64,000 nucleotides of DNA, from positions 98,192-162,191 of the forward strand of contig JAWGHR010000004.1 in NCBI GenBank assembly GCA_032560695.1, written 5' to 3'. Each line of letters starts with the position of its first letter. Position 1 is the first letter of the stretch. The notes below the pieces were generated by a model. The model did not search any database. It saw only the letters and a program-made list of their open reading frames with translations, and was not told where the DNA came from. This DNA comes from Peptoniphilus_A harei_B (GTDB lineage: Bacteria; Bacillota; Clostridia; Tissierellales; Peptoniphilaceae). This document shows, piece after piece, positions 17,121 to 24,747 of this stretch. The position numbers and the translations under genes were made by a program.

Positions 17121-17755
17121 AATTTTTTCAATTCTATTAATTTTCGTGCAGAATATTTATTTTCATCAACAATTGTTGGCCAAGTATCTTTGGAGTTTTC
17201 GTCATAGATTCCAACACCAATAAGTCCTGCCCTCTTAGCTGTTCTTAAGGCAAGATAGGAGTCGTCAATTAAAAATATTTCTTTTGGATCTTCTCCAAGG
17301 TCATCTGCAATTGTAAGATAAAATTCTTCTTCTCCCTTTAGGTGTCCCACTGAGTCAGCTGTGTATAGTCCGTCAATTAACTTATCTATCCCATACTTTT
17401 CTATAACTATGTTGGCGAAGTGGGCAGCAGTCGATGTTCCTATTACTACTTTCATGCCCTTGTCTCTAAAATATTTTAAAATTTCAAGAGAGCCTTCCTT
17501 CGTTTCAACTTTATTTCTGTAAAAGTCTTCAACTGTCCTGCTAAAATCTCTAAGTAGTTCTTCAAAACTTTCTTCTAATTTATAGTAGTCCTTTAAGTAT
17601 TTTAAGGATGCGTCCAAGTTCATGGTTGTCATCTTGTGCTGAACTGCATCTTCTATATCTATTCCCTTGGTCTTCATGAAGTCACGAGAAACACTTCTCC
17701 AATATCCCATAGAGTCAACTAGGGTTCCATCTAAATCAAAAATAATAGCCTTCAT
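17117..17755 (-). CDS. HAD-family phosphatase, beta-phosphoglucomutase-like
   Basis: The 212-residue HAD hydrolase of subfamily IA opens with IIFDLDGTLVDS, whose first Asp is the nucleophile. Later motifs are the IGTSTAAH threonine motif and LIDDSYLALRTAKRAGL, the acidic metal-binding motif. A helical cap lies between residues 15 and 80. Substrates of this subgroup are small phosphorylated metabolites and cannot be chosen from sequence. It precedes and overlaps the vanZ-like gene. Confidence 0.88.
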   Translation of the reverse strand: MKAIIFDLDGTLVDSMGYWRSVSRDFMKTKGIDIEDAVQHKMTTMNLDASLKYLKDYYKLEESFEELLRDFSRTVEDFYRNKVETKEGSLEILKYFRDKGMKVVIGTSTAAHFANIVIEKYGIDKLIDGLYTADSVGHLKGEEEFYLTIADDLGEDPKEIFLIDDSYLALRTAKRAGLIGVGIYDENSKDTWPTIVDENKYSARKLIELKKL

Positions 17756-17861
17756 GTTACCTCCTTTTCCATAATAATATTATTCTAGTTGTATTTTTAC
17801 TATATTTCAAGTATAATGATTTGGATAGCTTATAAATTTGTAAATTTATTTTAAAAAAGCT

Positions 17862-17889
17862 TTGACAAATATTTTTTCCATGTTATAAT
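17862..17889 (+). promoter_or_regulatory. Promoter of tRNA-Pro
   Basis: TTGACA at 17862-17867, a 16-base spacer and TATAAT at 17884-17889, about 50 bases before the tRNA. Confidence 0.85.
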
Positions 17890-17941
17890 AGTATTTGTTC
17901 GAAAATAGAATATAAGATTTTCACTTTTGTGAATCTATCGT

Positions 17942-18018
17942 CGGGGTGTAGCGCAGTTTGGTAGCGCACGTGGTTTGGGACCATGGGGCCGGGGGTTCGA
18001 ATCCTCTCACCCCGACCA
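17942..18018 (+). tRNA. tRNA-Pro (anticodon UGG)
   Basis: A full cloverleaf of 77 bases including encoded CCA. The acceptor stem CGGGGTG pairs with CACCCCG. The anticodon loop TTTGGGA carries TGG at the anticodon. The T loop TTCGAAT is standard. UGG can read all four proline codons with wobble. Confidence 0.97.
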
Positions 18019-18054
18019 TTTTTTTATTTTATATTATTTACAATTAATTAAAGC

Positions 18055-18090
18055 TTAAGCATGTACTTACTCAGGTACATGCTTTTTTTA
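18055..18090 (+). terminator. Terminator of tRNA-Pro
   Basis: Perfect stem AAGCATGTAC with GTACATGCTT around TTACTCAG, then TTTTTT. Confidence 0.85.
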
Positions 18091-18331
18091 TTTTAAAAGC
18101 TTTTACTCTTCCTCCCCAGTAAGCTAGCAAATTTTATTAAAATTTTAATTCTTTCATCAATAAAGACTGCCGATTCAATTTGTATGATTATAAAAATTTA
18201 AATTTATGCAAAATTTTACTTTTCTATAAGTTTCCCTTTACTTTATAGATTAAAAATTTACAAAAAATCTTTTTAATAATCTAATACATACTTAAATGAA
18301 GCTTTAAGTAAAAGTATTTTTACTGAGTTTT
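18091..18331 (+). other. AT-rich spacer, nothing recognised
   Basis: About 240 bases between the tRNA terminator and the cstA control region. No frame with a ribosome binding site, no tRNA and no clear RNA structure was found. Confidence 0.5.
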
Positions 18332-18345
18332 TGCAAACGATTTAA
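18332..18345 (+). promoter_or_regulatory. Possible catabolite response (cre-like) site upstream of cstA
   Basis: TGCAAACGATTTAA matches the cre consensus TGWAANCGNTNWCA at all but two positions and lies 26 bases upstream of the -35. CcpA control of CstA would make sense but is not shown. No equally good site is seen before the second cstA. Confidence 0.35.
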
Positions 18346-18371
18346 TCCTTGGAAATTGCTAGTTTTTCTTC

Positions 18372-18400
18372 TTGTTTTTGTTGTCTCTTAGTTCTATAAT
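18372..18400 (+). promoter_or_regulatory. Promoter of first cstA
   Basis: TTGTTT (18372-18377), 17 bases, TATAAT (18395-18400). The arrangement from TATAAT to the ATG is shared with the second cstA. Confidence 0.7.
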
Positions 18401-18437
18401 TGGGTTAAGAATAATAAAGGTAAAGGAGGTTTTATTT

Positions 18438-19892
18438 ATGTTACTATTTGTTATTGGACTCGTAATTTTACTTGGTGGCGGATTTCTCTACTCTAAATAT
18501 GTAGAAAGTCAATTGGCACCTGATGACAGGGAAACTCCAGCTGTTAGAAAGGCTGATGGAGTTGACTATGTAGTAATGAGCGAAAAGAAAAACTGGCTCA
18601 TCAACTTACTTAACATTGCAGGTATGGGACCAATCATTGGACCTATACAAGGCATCCTTTTTGGACCTATTGCTTTTCTAGCAATTCCAATAGGTTGTGT
18701 TTTTGCAGGCGCAGTTCATGATTACATGACTGGATTTATTTCCATGAGAAATGGTGGATCGCAAGTTCCTAAACTTGTTGGTAAATACATAGGCGATGGA
18801 GTTCGTAAATTTTACAATGTTGTTATTGCTATCTTACTTCTTTTGACAGGTGTAGTTTTTGTCTACACTCCTGGCGACTTAATCGCAAATGATATTTTAA
18901 AAGTTGGAGCTGACTCAAATGTAATTTGGATTATTTATGCAGTAATTTTTGTTTACTACATTCTTTCAACTGTACTTCCTATTGATAAATTAATTGGTAG
19001 AGTTTATCCACTATTTGGTATGTTTTTAATTGTCTCTGCTATTGGAGTATTTTTTGGAATCTTTATTAAGGGTTCTGGCAATTTAGCCTTTGCTAATGCA
19101 GGACTTCTTGCAGAACACCCACTAGGACAAAAATTTATTCCTTCCTTCTTTATCACAGTTGCTTGTGGTATCTTATCTGGTTTCCACGGTTCTCAAGTAA
19201 CACTTATTTCCAGAACTGTTAAATCTGAAGCTGAAGCTAAGACAACTTTCTACTCAACTATGATAGCAGAAGGTTTTATCGCTATGGTATGGGCAGCAGG
19301 CGCAATGGTAATTTTCTCTTCTGGTCAAGCTCCTCTTGATACAGCTGGTACTTTAATGGTTGGTAAAATTTCTAAATACTTCATGGGTAATGTTGGAGGA
19401 CTTCTAGCAGTCCTTGGTGTAATTGCACTTCCTATCACTTCTGGTGATACTGCTTTTAGGTCCCTTAGACTTATTATCGCTGAAGAATTAAACATAGACC
19501 AAAGGTCTGGAGCAAAAAGAGCAAGCCTTGCAGCAGTTTTATTTATACCTGCCTTTGCAATCCTATACTTTGCAAAAACAAATGCCAATGGATTTAATAT
19601 GCTTTGGAGATACTTCGGTTTCACAAACCAATTCGTAGCAACTTTTGCCCTAGCAGTTGCAACAATTTATTTAATCAATACTGGCAAAAATTATTTCGTA
19701 ACTTTAATTCCAGGTATCTTCTACACATTTATAGTTTTCGCATTTATTATAAGTGCTAAAAAACTTGGACTTGGAATGCCATTCTCAGTTGCCTATCCAG
19801 CAGCAGCCGTAATTGCAGTATTATATGCTTTCTGGATATTAAAGCTTGGTAAAAAGAATAAAAATAGGATTGAATCTATTAACTTAGACTAA
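18438..19892 (+). CDS. cstA: CstA-family carbon starvation permease, first copy
   Basis: The 484-residue multi-spanning permease belongs to the CstA/BtsT family; characterised members import pyruvate or peptides. The family core is clear: NLLNIAGMGPIIGPIQG, FAGAVHDYMTGFISMRNGGS and FHGSQVTLISRTVKSE. ATG at 18438 is chosen because AAAGGAGG is eight bases upstream and the upstream extension runs through the promoter. A copy of the same length, different at only a small share of residues, lies at 23102-24556. A terminator follows. The transported substrate is not determined. Confidence 0.9.
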   Translation: MLLFVIGLVILLGGGFLYSKYVESQLAPDDRETPAVRKADGVDYVVMSEKKNWLINLLNIAGMGPIIGPIQGILFGPIAFLAIPIGCVFAGAVHDYMTGFISMRNGGSQVPKLVGKYIGDGVRKFYNVVIAILLLLTGVVFVYTPGDLIANDILKVGADSNVIWIIYAVIFVYYILSTVLPIDKLIGRVYPLFGMFLIVSAIGVFFGIFIKGSGNLAFANAGLLAEHPLGQKFIPSFFITVACGILSGFHGSQVTLISRTVKSEAEAKTTFYSTMIAEGFIAMVWAAGAMVIFSSGQAPLDTAGTLMVGKISKYFMGNVGGLLAVLGVIALPITSGDTAFRSLRLIIAEELNIDQRSGAKRASLAAVLFIPAFAILYFAKTNANGFNMLWRYFGFTNQFVATFALAVATIYLINTGKNYFVTLIPGIFYTFIVFAFIISAKKLGLGMPFSVAYPAAAVIAVLYAFWILKLGKKNKNRIESINLD

Positions 19893-19904
19893 GAATTTTT
19901 ATGA

Positions 19905-19930
19905 GAGGTGGCTGCTATGCCACCTTTTTT
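19905..19930 (+). terminator. Terminator after first cstA
   Basis: Stem AGGTGGC with GCCACCT around TGCTAT, then TTTTTT. It lies only 14 bases before the next gene start, so readthrough or an internal promoter is needed for the genes that follow. Confidence 0.8.
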
Positions 19931-19944
19931 GTTTAGGAGGTTTT

Positions 19945-20265
19945 ATGAACTTTATATTAAAAGATAAAGCTTTAGATTTTTTAAAAAAGAAAAATATAAA
20001 TAGGATTTTTATCAATCCCGACATTGATTATAAGGCCTGCTGTTGTTCTGTTGGAAGCTTTGACTTTGACGTAAGCACAAGAGATAATGAAGACACAAGT
20101 AGGTACAAAAAAATAGACGTCTCTGGCATTTCTATTTTTTATAATCCAACTATTGACCTCTATCTCAAGGACCGTGAGGACACAGATATTATTATATCTG
20201 CAATGGGTTTTGGAAATTTTAAAAAATTATATGTTGAGAACGAAATAAACTCAATTGAAAAGTGA
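19945..20265 (+). CDS. HesB-related CC-motif protein
   Basis: The small 106-residue protein has a CCC cluster at 33-35 (KACCCSVGS) followed by beta-rich segments (YKKIDVSGISIFYNP). This resembles the HesB-related family in which some members carry selenocysteine in place of one cysteine (CC/Se motif). HesB/IscA relatives handle iron-sulfur clusters or sulfur, but these outliers have no proven function. GTTTAGGAGG precedes the ATG. The MoxR gene starts four bases after its stop, so it belongs to that operon. Family assignment is from pattern only. Confidence 0.6.
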   Translation: MNFILKDKALDFLKKKNINRIFINPDIDYKACCCSVGSFDFDVSTRDNEDTSRYKKIDVSGISIFYNPTIDLYLKDREDTDIIISAMGFGNFKKLYVENEINSIEK

Positions 20266-20269
20266 TAAC

Positions 20270-21169
20270 ATGAAAAACAAAAAAATTGACGATTTTATAA
20301 AAAATTATGACTTAGATGAAAAATATAAAAATAGGATACCTGATCCCCACTTCTTTTATTCTGGCGACGAAATTTTAAATATGGCTACATCTGCAATCTT
20401 AGCTGGCAAAAACATCCTCCTAGTTGGGGACAAGTCCACAGGCAAAAATGTCTTGGCAGAAAACTTGGCCTACATCTTTAAAAGACCCCTTTGGAATTTG
20501 TCCTTCCACATTAACATAGACTCCTCTGTCTTAATTGGTGACGACACATTAAAAGATGGAAGTGTTCTATTCCGTGAAGGTCCCATTACTAAAGCAGCAA
20601 ACTGTGGTGGTTTTGTAGTCCTAGACGAGATAAACATGGCTAAGAACGAAGCCATGGCCGTCCTCCACTCCATACTCGATTACAGGAGGTTAATCGACAT
20701 ACCTGGCTATGACATCATTAGGCTCCACCCTGCCACAAGGTTTATCGCCACAATGAACTATGGATACCAGGGAACAAGAGAATTAAATGAAGCCCTCTTG
20801 TCTCGTTTTGTAATTATTAAAATGCCCCTTATCTCTCGTGAAAAACTTGAGGAACTTATTAAAAAAGAATATCCATCAATGAAGGAAGCTTATGTAAAAG
20901 ATATTTCAAATTTCTTCTATGATTTAAAGTTAAAAGCAGAAGCAGGAGAAATTTCTGCTAATGCACCTGACCTAAGGGGAATCTTTGATGCTATTGACCT
21001 TGTAAAGGAAGACTTGCCTCTGACATCAGCCCTAGCTTTAACTATTTCAAATAAACTTTTTGACCCTTATGAAGAGGATATTTTAAGAGACCTAATAAGG
21101 ACAAGATTTAAGGAAGATTTATATTTTAAAGATCTTTTCCAAGAGCGATTGATTTATTATGGAAAATAA
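20270..21169 (+). CDS. MoxR-family AAA+ ATPase
   Basis: The 299-residue AAA+ ATPase has Walker A GDKSTGKN at 53-60, with Asn where Ser/Thr is usual after the lysine. Walker B FVVLDEINMAK is near 115-125 and sensor 1 FIATMNYGYQGTRELNEALLSRF follows in the C-terminal half of the core. MoxR ATPases pair with VWA proteins as chaperones for metal-cofactor insertion or complex assembly, and a VWA gene overlaps its end by 11 bases. ATG at 20270 is chosen over a TTG 15 bases upstream that would overlap the previous gene. Confidence 0.9.
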   Translation: MKNKKIDDFIKNYDLDEKYKNRIPDPHFFYSGDEILNMATSAILAGKNILLVGDKSTGKNVLAENLAYIFKRPLWNLSFHINIDSSVLIGDDTLKDGSVLFREGPITKAANCGGFVVLDEINMAKNEAMAVLHSILDYRRLIDIPGYDIIRLHPATRFIATMNYGYQGTRELNEALLSRFVIIKMPLISREKLEELIKKEYPSMKEAYVKDISNFFYDLKLKAEAGEISANAPDLRGIFDAIDLVKEDLPLTSALALTISNKLFDPYEEDILRDLIRTRFKEDLYFKDLFQERLIYYGK

Positions 21170-22850
21170 AAATTCAAGACTTCAAGAAAATAGAATAAAA
21201 AATCTTATTTGGGACGGGTCTATGGACTATGAAAGTCTGCCTTTTATAAGTGGAGAGGATATATCTGGCAACCCAGACTTTTATATAAATTTAATAATTG
21301 GACTTTCTGCAAAATATTTTGGGTCTGAAAATCTTGAAAATTTATTTTCATCTTGGGAATACAATCTCCACAGGGATAAGTTTGACCTTTTCGCAATTTT
21401 TCTCTTAGAAGACTTGGTTTATAAGAAAGAATTAAAATCACGAAGAGTCTTAACTTCCCTTAGAGAAACTTACGCAAAGAAGTTTTTGGAAGATAAGTAC
21501 GACCTACAGAGGAAGAATCTTGCACTAAAGGAAAATTTATTCTTTGATATCCAGATGAAAAAAATTAAGGGAATCTTAGGAGAAGATTATAAATTAAGCG
21601 ACAAGAGAGAAAAAATTTTTGAAAACTTGCGCTTAACTGATGACACCGACAAGGATAACTTAGAAGAAAGAGTCCTTAAGATTTTCCGAGAAAACTTAAA
21701 TTACAAGGAAAATGAAATTTTAAAATTTTCTCCCTTAAAAAATTTCACACTTTTTGACTCTATGGGATTTGTAAAACTTGAAAGGTCCAACAGCCCCACA
21801 ATTTTTGGCGACTTCAAAAGTAATAAGTCTTCAGGACTTAGTGGATTTTTTTACTCCCTTGCAAGTAAGAGACGAAGGGAAAAAGAAAAATATATAGAAG
21901 AAAATTTTGGCAAGTCAATTTATTCAGAAGACCAAATGAAATTAATAGAAGAAAAATACTTATTTGGCGCCCATAAAAAATCAAGACTCTACTACACAAG
22001 AGGCCTTAGCCACAAAAATATAAGTGAGGAAAGACTCAATGACTCAGCTATAGAAAGGCACCTCTTGAAATTTAAGGAGAATAAAAATTTTTATAATACA
22101 CAGATTAAAAGCTTATCCAAGAAAATTAGGCTTGCCCTTTCACATCACTTAGGAGCAGAAGAAGTCGTTACAAATAGAGGCAAGTTAATCTCAAGCCTTG
22201 CCTATAAGTCCATGATTTCTGACAGGGTAAATATTTTTTCCAAAAAAGTTTTAAATCTCAACTCCCTCATGAAGGTGGACCTAGTACTTGATGGATCTGC
22301 CTCCCTATTGGACCTTGAATCAGACATTGCCATTGAGGCCTATATTGTCTCCAAGTCCCTTGAAAACAACGAGATTTTAAATCGGGTTATATCTTATCAA
22401 ACTCTTGGCGACTACACTGTCATTAGCATCTTAAAGGATTATGAAGAAAAATCAGATGTGGAAAAGATCTTTAGATACAAGTCCATGGGCTGGAATCGTG
22501 ACGGACTTTTTTATAGAGGCTACCAAAATTTAATTGATAAAATAAATGAAAACCATCTTTTACTTGTCCTAACAGATGCCCAGCCTCGCGACATAAGACC
22601 CTTGACTTCAAAAAACTTTTTGAGTTCAAAAAAATATTCTGACCAAGCATCCCTTGATGATGCAAAGAAGGAACTGGACAAATTGAGAAAATTGGGAGTC
22701 CACACTTCAGCTATTTTAAATAGTGACAAGACGGAAAATGCAAAATTTTTATTCGTCAGAAATTATATAGGAATAAAAAGTGTAAGGGAAATTTCCAATG
22801 TGGCAGGTCGCTTTATCCAAAGAGAAATTGCAATTATAGAAAAGAAATAA
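21159..22850 (+). CDS. VWA-domain protein, partner of MoxR ATPase
   Basis: The 563-residue protein has an N-terminal helical region of about 370 residues rich in charged residues and a C-terminal von Willebrand factor A domain. The MIDAS metal site is recognisable: DGSAS at about 378-382 (DxSxS) and LTDAQPRD near 471 supplying the Asp. The layout resembles CoxE/NorD-type partners of MoxR ATPases. No signal peptide or membrane segment is seen, so it is cytosolic. The target is unknown; the flanking cstA genes make the permease one candidate. A terminator follows. Confidence 0.85.
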   Translation: MENKNSRLQENRIKNLIWDGSMDYESLPFISGEDISGNPDFYINLIIGLSAKYFGSENLENLFSSWEYNLHRDKFDLFAIFLLEDLVYKKELKSRRVLTSLRETYAKKFLEDKYDLQRKNLALKENLFFDIQMKKIKGILGEDYKLSDKREKIFENLRLTDDTDKDNLEERVLKIFRENLNYKENEILKFSPLKNFTLFDSMGFVKLERSNSPTIFGDFKSNKSSGLSGFFYSLASKRRREKEKYIEENFGKSIYSEDQMKLIEEKYLFGAHKKSRLYYTRGLSHKNISEERLNDSAIERHLLKFKENKNFYNTQIKSLSKKIRLALSHHLGAEEVVTNRGKLISSLAYKSMISDRVNIFSKKVLNLNSLMKVDLVLDGSASLLDLESDIAIEAYIVSKSLENNEILNRVISYQTLGDYTVISILKDYEEKSDVEKIFRYKSMGWNRDGLFYRGYQNLIDKINENHLLLVLTDAQPRDIRPLTSKNFLSSKKYSDQASLDDAKKELDKLRKLGVHTSAILNSDKTENAKFLFVRNYIGIKSVREISNVAGRFIQREIAIIEKK

Positions 22851-22877
22851 AAACTGCAGGCTTTCTGCAGTTTTTTT
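22851..22877 (+). terminator. Terminator of the HesB-MoxR-VWA operon
   Basis: Perfect stem AAACTGCAG with CTGCAGTTT around GCTTT, then TTTT. Confidence 0.85.
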
Positions 22878-23037
22878 ATATCAATTATTTTTATCATTTT
22901 CATAAGTTTTGTAGACTTTAACTTTCGAATATTTATTTCTTGGCCCATTTTCAAGGACCTTTTTTTAATTTCGTAAAAGTTTTTAAAATTTTTTCACCTC
23001 TAAAGTCCTCACAAGCCTATCTCAAAGGTCAACTTTC

Positions 23038-23066
23038 TTGTAATCGAAAGGCTCTTCCCCTATAAT
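23038..23066 (+). promoter_or_regulatory. Promoter of second cstA
   Basis: TTGTAA (23038-23043), 17 bases, TATAAT (23061-23066), 36 bases before the ATG. It lines up with the promoter of the first copy. Confidence 0.65.
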
Positions 23067-23101
23067 CTTATAGGAAATAATAAAAGTAAGGGGAGGAATT
23101 T

Positions 23102-24556
23102 ATGTTACTATTTATTATTGGAATTATTATTTTATTTGTTGGAGGATTTTTCTATTCAAAATATGTAGAAAAACAACTTCAACCCGACGATAGACCAACT
23201 CCAGCAGTAAAAAAAGCTGACGGAGTAGACTATGTAGTGATGAGCGAAAAGAAAAACTGGCTTATCAACCTACTTAACATTGCAGGAACTGGACCTATCC
23301 TTGGACCTATCCAAGGTATTTTATTTGGACCTATTGCCTTCTTGGCAATCCCACTAGGTTGTGTCTTCGCAGGAGCAGTCCACGATTATATGACTGGTTT
23401 TATCTCCATGAGAAATGGTGGATCCCAAGTTCCAAAGCTTGTTGGTAAGTATATTGGCGATGGAGTTCGTAAGTTTTACAACATCGTCATTGCAATCCTA
23501 CTTCTCTTAACTGGTGTTGTTTTTGTTTACACTCCAGGAGATTTAATTGCCAATGACGTCCTAAAGGTTGGTGTAGATTCTAATGTTATTTGGATTATCT
23601 ACGCAGTGATCTTTGCCTACTACATCCTTTCAACAGTGCTACCAATTGACAAGCTAATTGGAAGAATTTATCCACTCTTTGGTGCCTTCTTAATTATCTC
23701 TGCCATTGGAGTATTTATTGGAATTTTTGTAAAGGGTTCTGGAGACCTAGCCTTTGCCAATGCAGGTCTACTTGCTGAGCACCCACTTGGTCAAAGATTT
23801 ATCCCATCCTTTTTTATAACAGTTGCTTGTGGTATCCTATCAGGCTTTCACGGTTCACAAGTTACTCTAGTGTCAAGAACTGTTAAGTCAGAAGCTGAAG
23901 CTAAGACAACTTTTTACTCAACTATGATTGCTGAAGGTTTCATCGCAATGGTTTGGGCAGCTGGTGCCATGGTAATCTTCTCAACAGGAAGGGCTCCACT
24001 TGACACAGCTGGAACTTTAATGGTTGGAGAAATTTCAAAATACTTCATGGGAGACATTGGAGGACTTCTTGCAGTGCTTGGTGTAATTGCACTTCCTATC
24101 ACTTCTGGTGACACTGCCTTTAGGTCACTAAGGCTAATAATCTCTGAAGAATTAAACATCGACCAAAGGTCTGGAGCAAAAAGAGCAGGCCTTGCAGCAG
24201 TTTTATTTATACCTGCAGCAGCAATCCTCTTCTTTGCAAAGTCAAACCCAAATGGTTTTAACATGCTTTGGAGATACTTTGGATTCACAAACCAATTTGT
24301 AGCGATCTTTGCCCTAGCAGTTGCAACAATTTATTTAATCAACACTGGAAAAAATTATTTAATAACTTTGATACCAGGAGTTTTCTACACATTTATAGTT
24401 TTCGCTTTTATTATAAATGTTAAGAAGCTTGGACTTGGCTTGCCATTTGCTATTGCTTATCCAGCAGCTGGCATCCTAGCTATTGCTTACGCAATATTCG
24501 TTGTCAAGACTGGTAAGAAAAATAAAACTAGGATAGAAACTACAAACTTAGAATAA
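23102..24556 (+). CDS. cstA: CstA-family carbon starvation permease, second copy
   Basis: This 484-residue paralogue of the cstA at 18438 is collinear without gaps, and the differences are mostly conservative. Signature blocks are NLLNIAGTGPILGPIQG, HDYMTGFISMRNGGS and GFHGSQVTLVSRTVK. GGGGAGG lies just upstream of ATG. It has its own promoter and terminator, so it is expressed separately. Codon choice differs at many third positions from the first copy, so the duplication is not very recent. Different expression rather than different chemistry may distinguish the copies. Confidence 0.9.
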   Translation: MLLFIIGIIILFVGGFFYSKYVEKQLQPDDRPTPAVKKADGVDYVVMSEKKNWLINLLNIAGTGPILGPIQGILFGPIAFLAIPLGCVFAGAVHDYMTGFISMRNGGSQVPKLVGKYIGDGVRKFYNIVIAILLLLTGVVFVYTPGDLIANDVLKVGVDSNVIWIIYAVIFAYYILSTVLPIDKLIGRIYPLFGAFLIISAIGVFIGIFVKGSGDLAFANAGLLAEHPLGQRFIPSFFITVACGILSGFHGSQVTLVSRTVKSEAEAKTTFYSTMIAEGFIAMVWAAGAMVIFSTGRAPLDTAGTLMVGEISKYFMGDIGGLLAVLGVIALPITSGDTAFRSLRLIISEELNIDQRSGAKRAGLAAVLFIPAAAILFFAKSNPNGFNMLWRYFGFTNQFVAIFALAVATIYLINTGKNYLITLIPGVFYTFIVFAFIINVKKLGLGLPFAIAYPAAGILAIAYAIFVVKTGKKNKTRIETTNLE

Positions 24557-24561
24557 GATAG

Positions 24562-24586
24562 AGCTGGCTCCTGCCAGCTTTTTCTT
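24562..24586 (+). terminator. Terminator of second cstA
   Basis: Perfect stem AGCTGGC with GCCAGCT around TCCT, then TTTTTC. Confidence 0.85.
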
Positions 24587-24648
24587 TATCTTTTAGAAGT
24601 TTCTATTCTTTAGAAGGCTTTAATAATAAATTCAGAAACTTATAAATT

Positions 24649-24684
24649 AAAAAACCTGCAGAAATTAAATCTGCAGGCTTTTTT
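24649..24684 (-). terminator. Terminator of the alkaline phosphatase gene, bidirectional
   Basis: Stem AACCTGCAGA with TCTGCAGGCTT (plus-strand reading), with an A run on the left and a T run on the right. It can therefore act in both directions. Confidence 0.8.
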
Positions 24685-24747
24685 GGATTGAGGATTTATT
24701 ATTTTATTTGAACATTCAAGAAGATTTTAACTTATAATCTAAGAAAT

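Noticed and set aside
18372..18437. N-terminal extension of the first cstA from TTG 18372
   Set aside because: The TTG is the -35 of the promoter, the stretch contains the -10, and the paralogue lacks it.
23038..23060. cre site before the second cstA (TGTAATCG)
   Set aside because: Only the left half matches; the right half departs at four or more positions.
23914..24288. 124-codon minus-strand frame inside the second cstA, with a counterpart in the first copy
   Set aside because: Recurrence is explained by the cstA duplication; both are shadows of a membrane protein gene.
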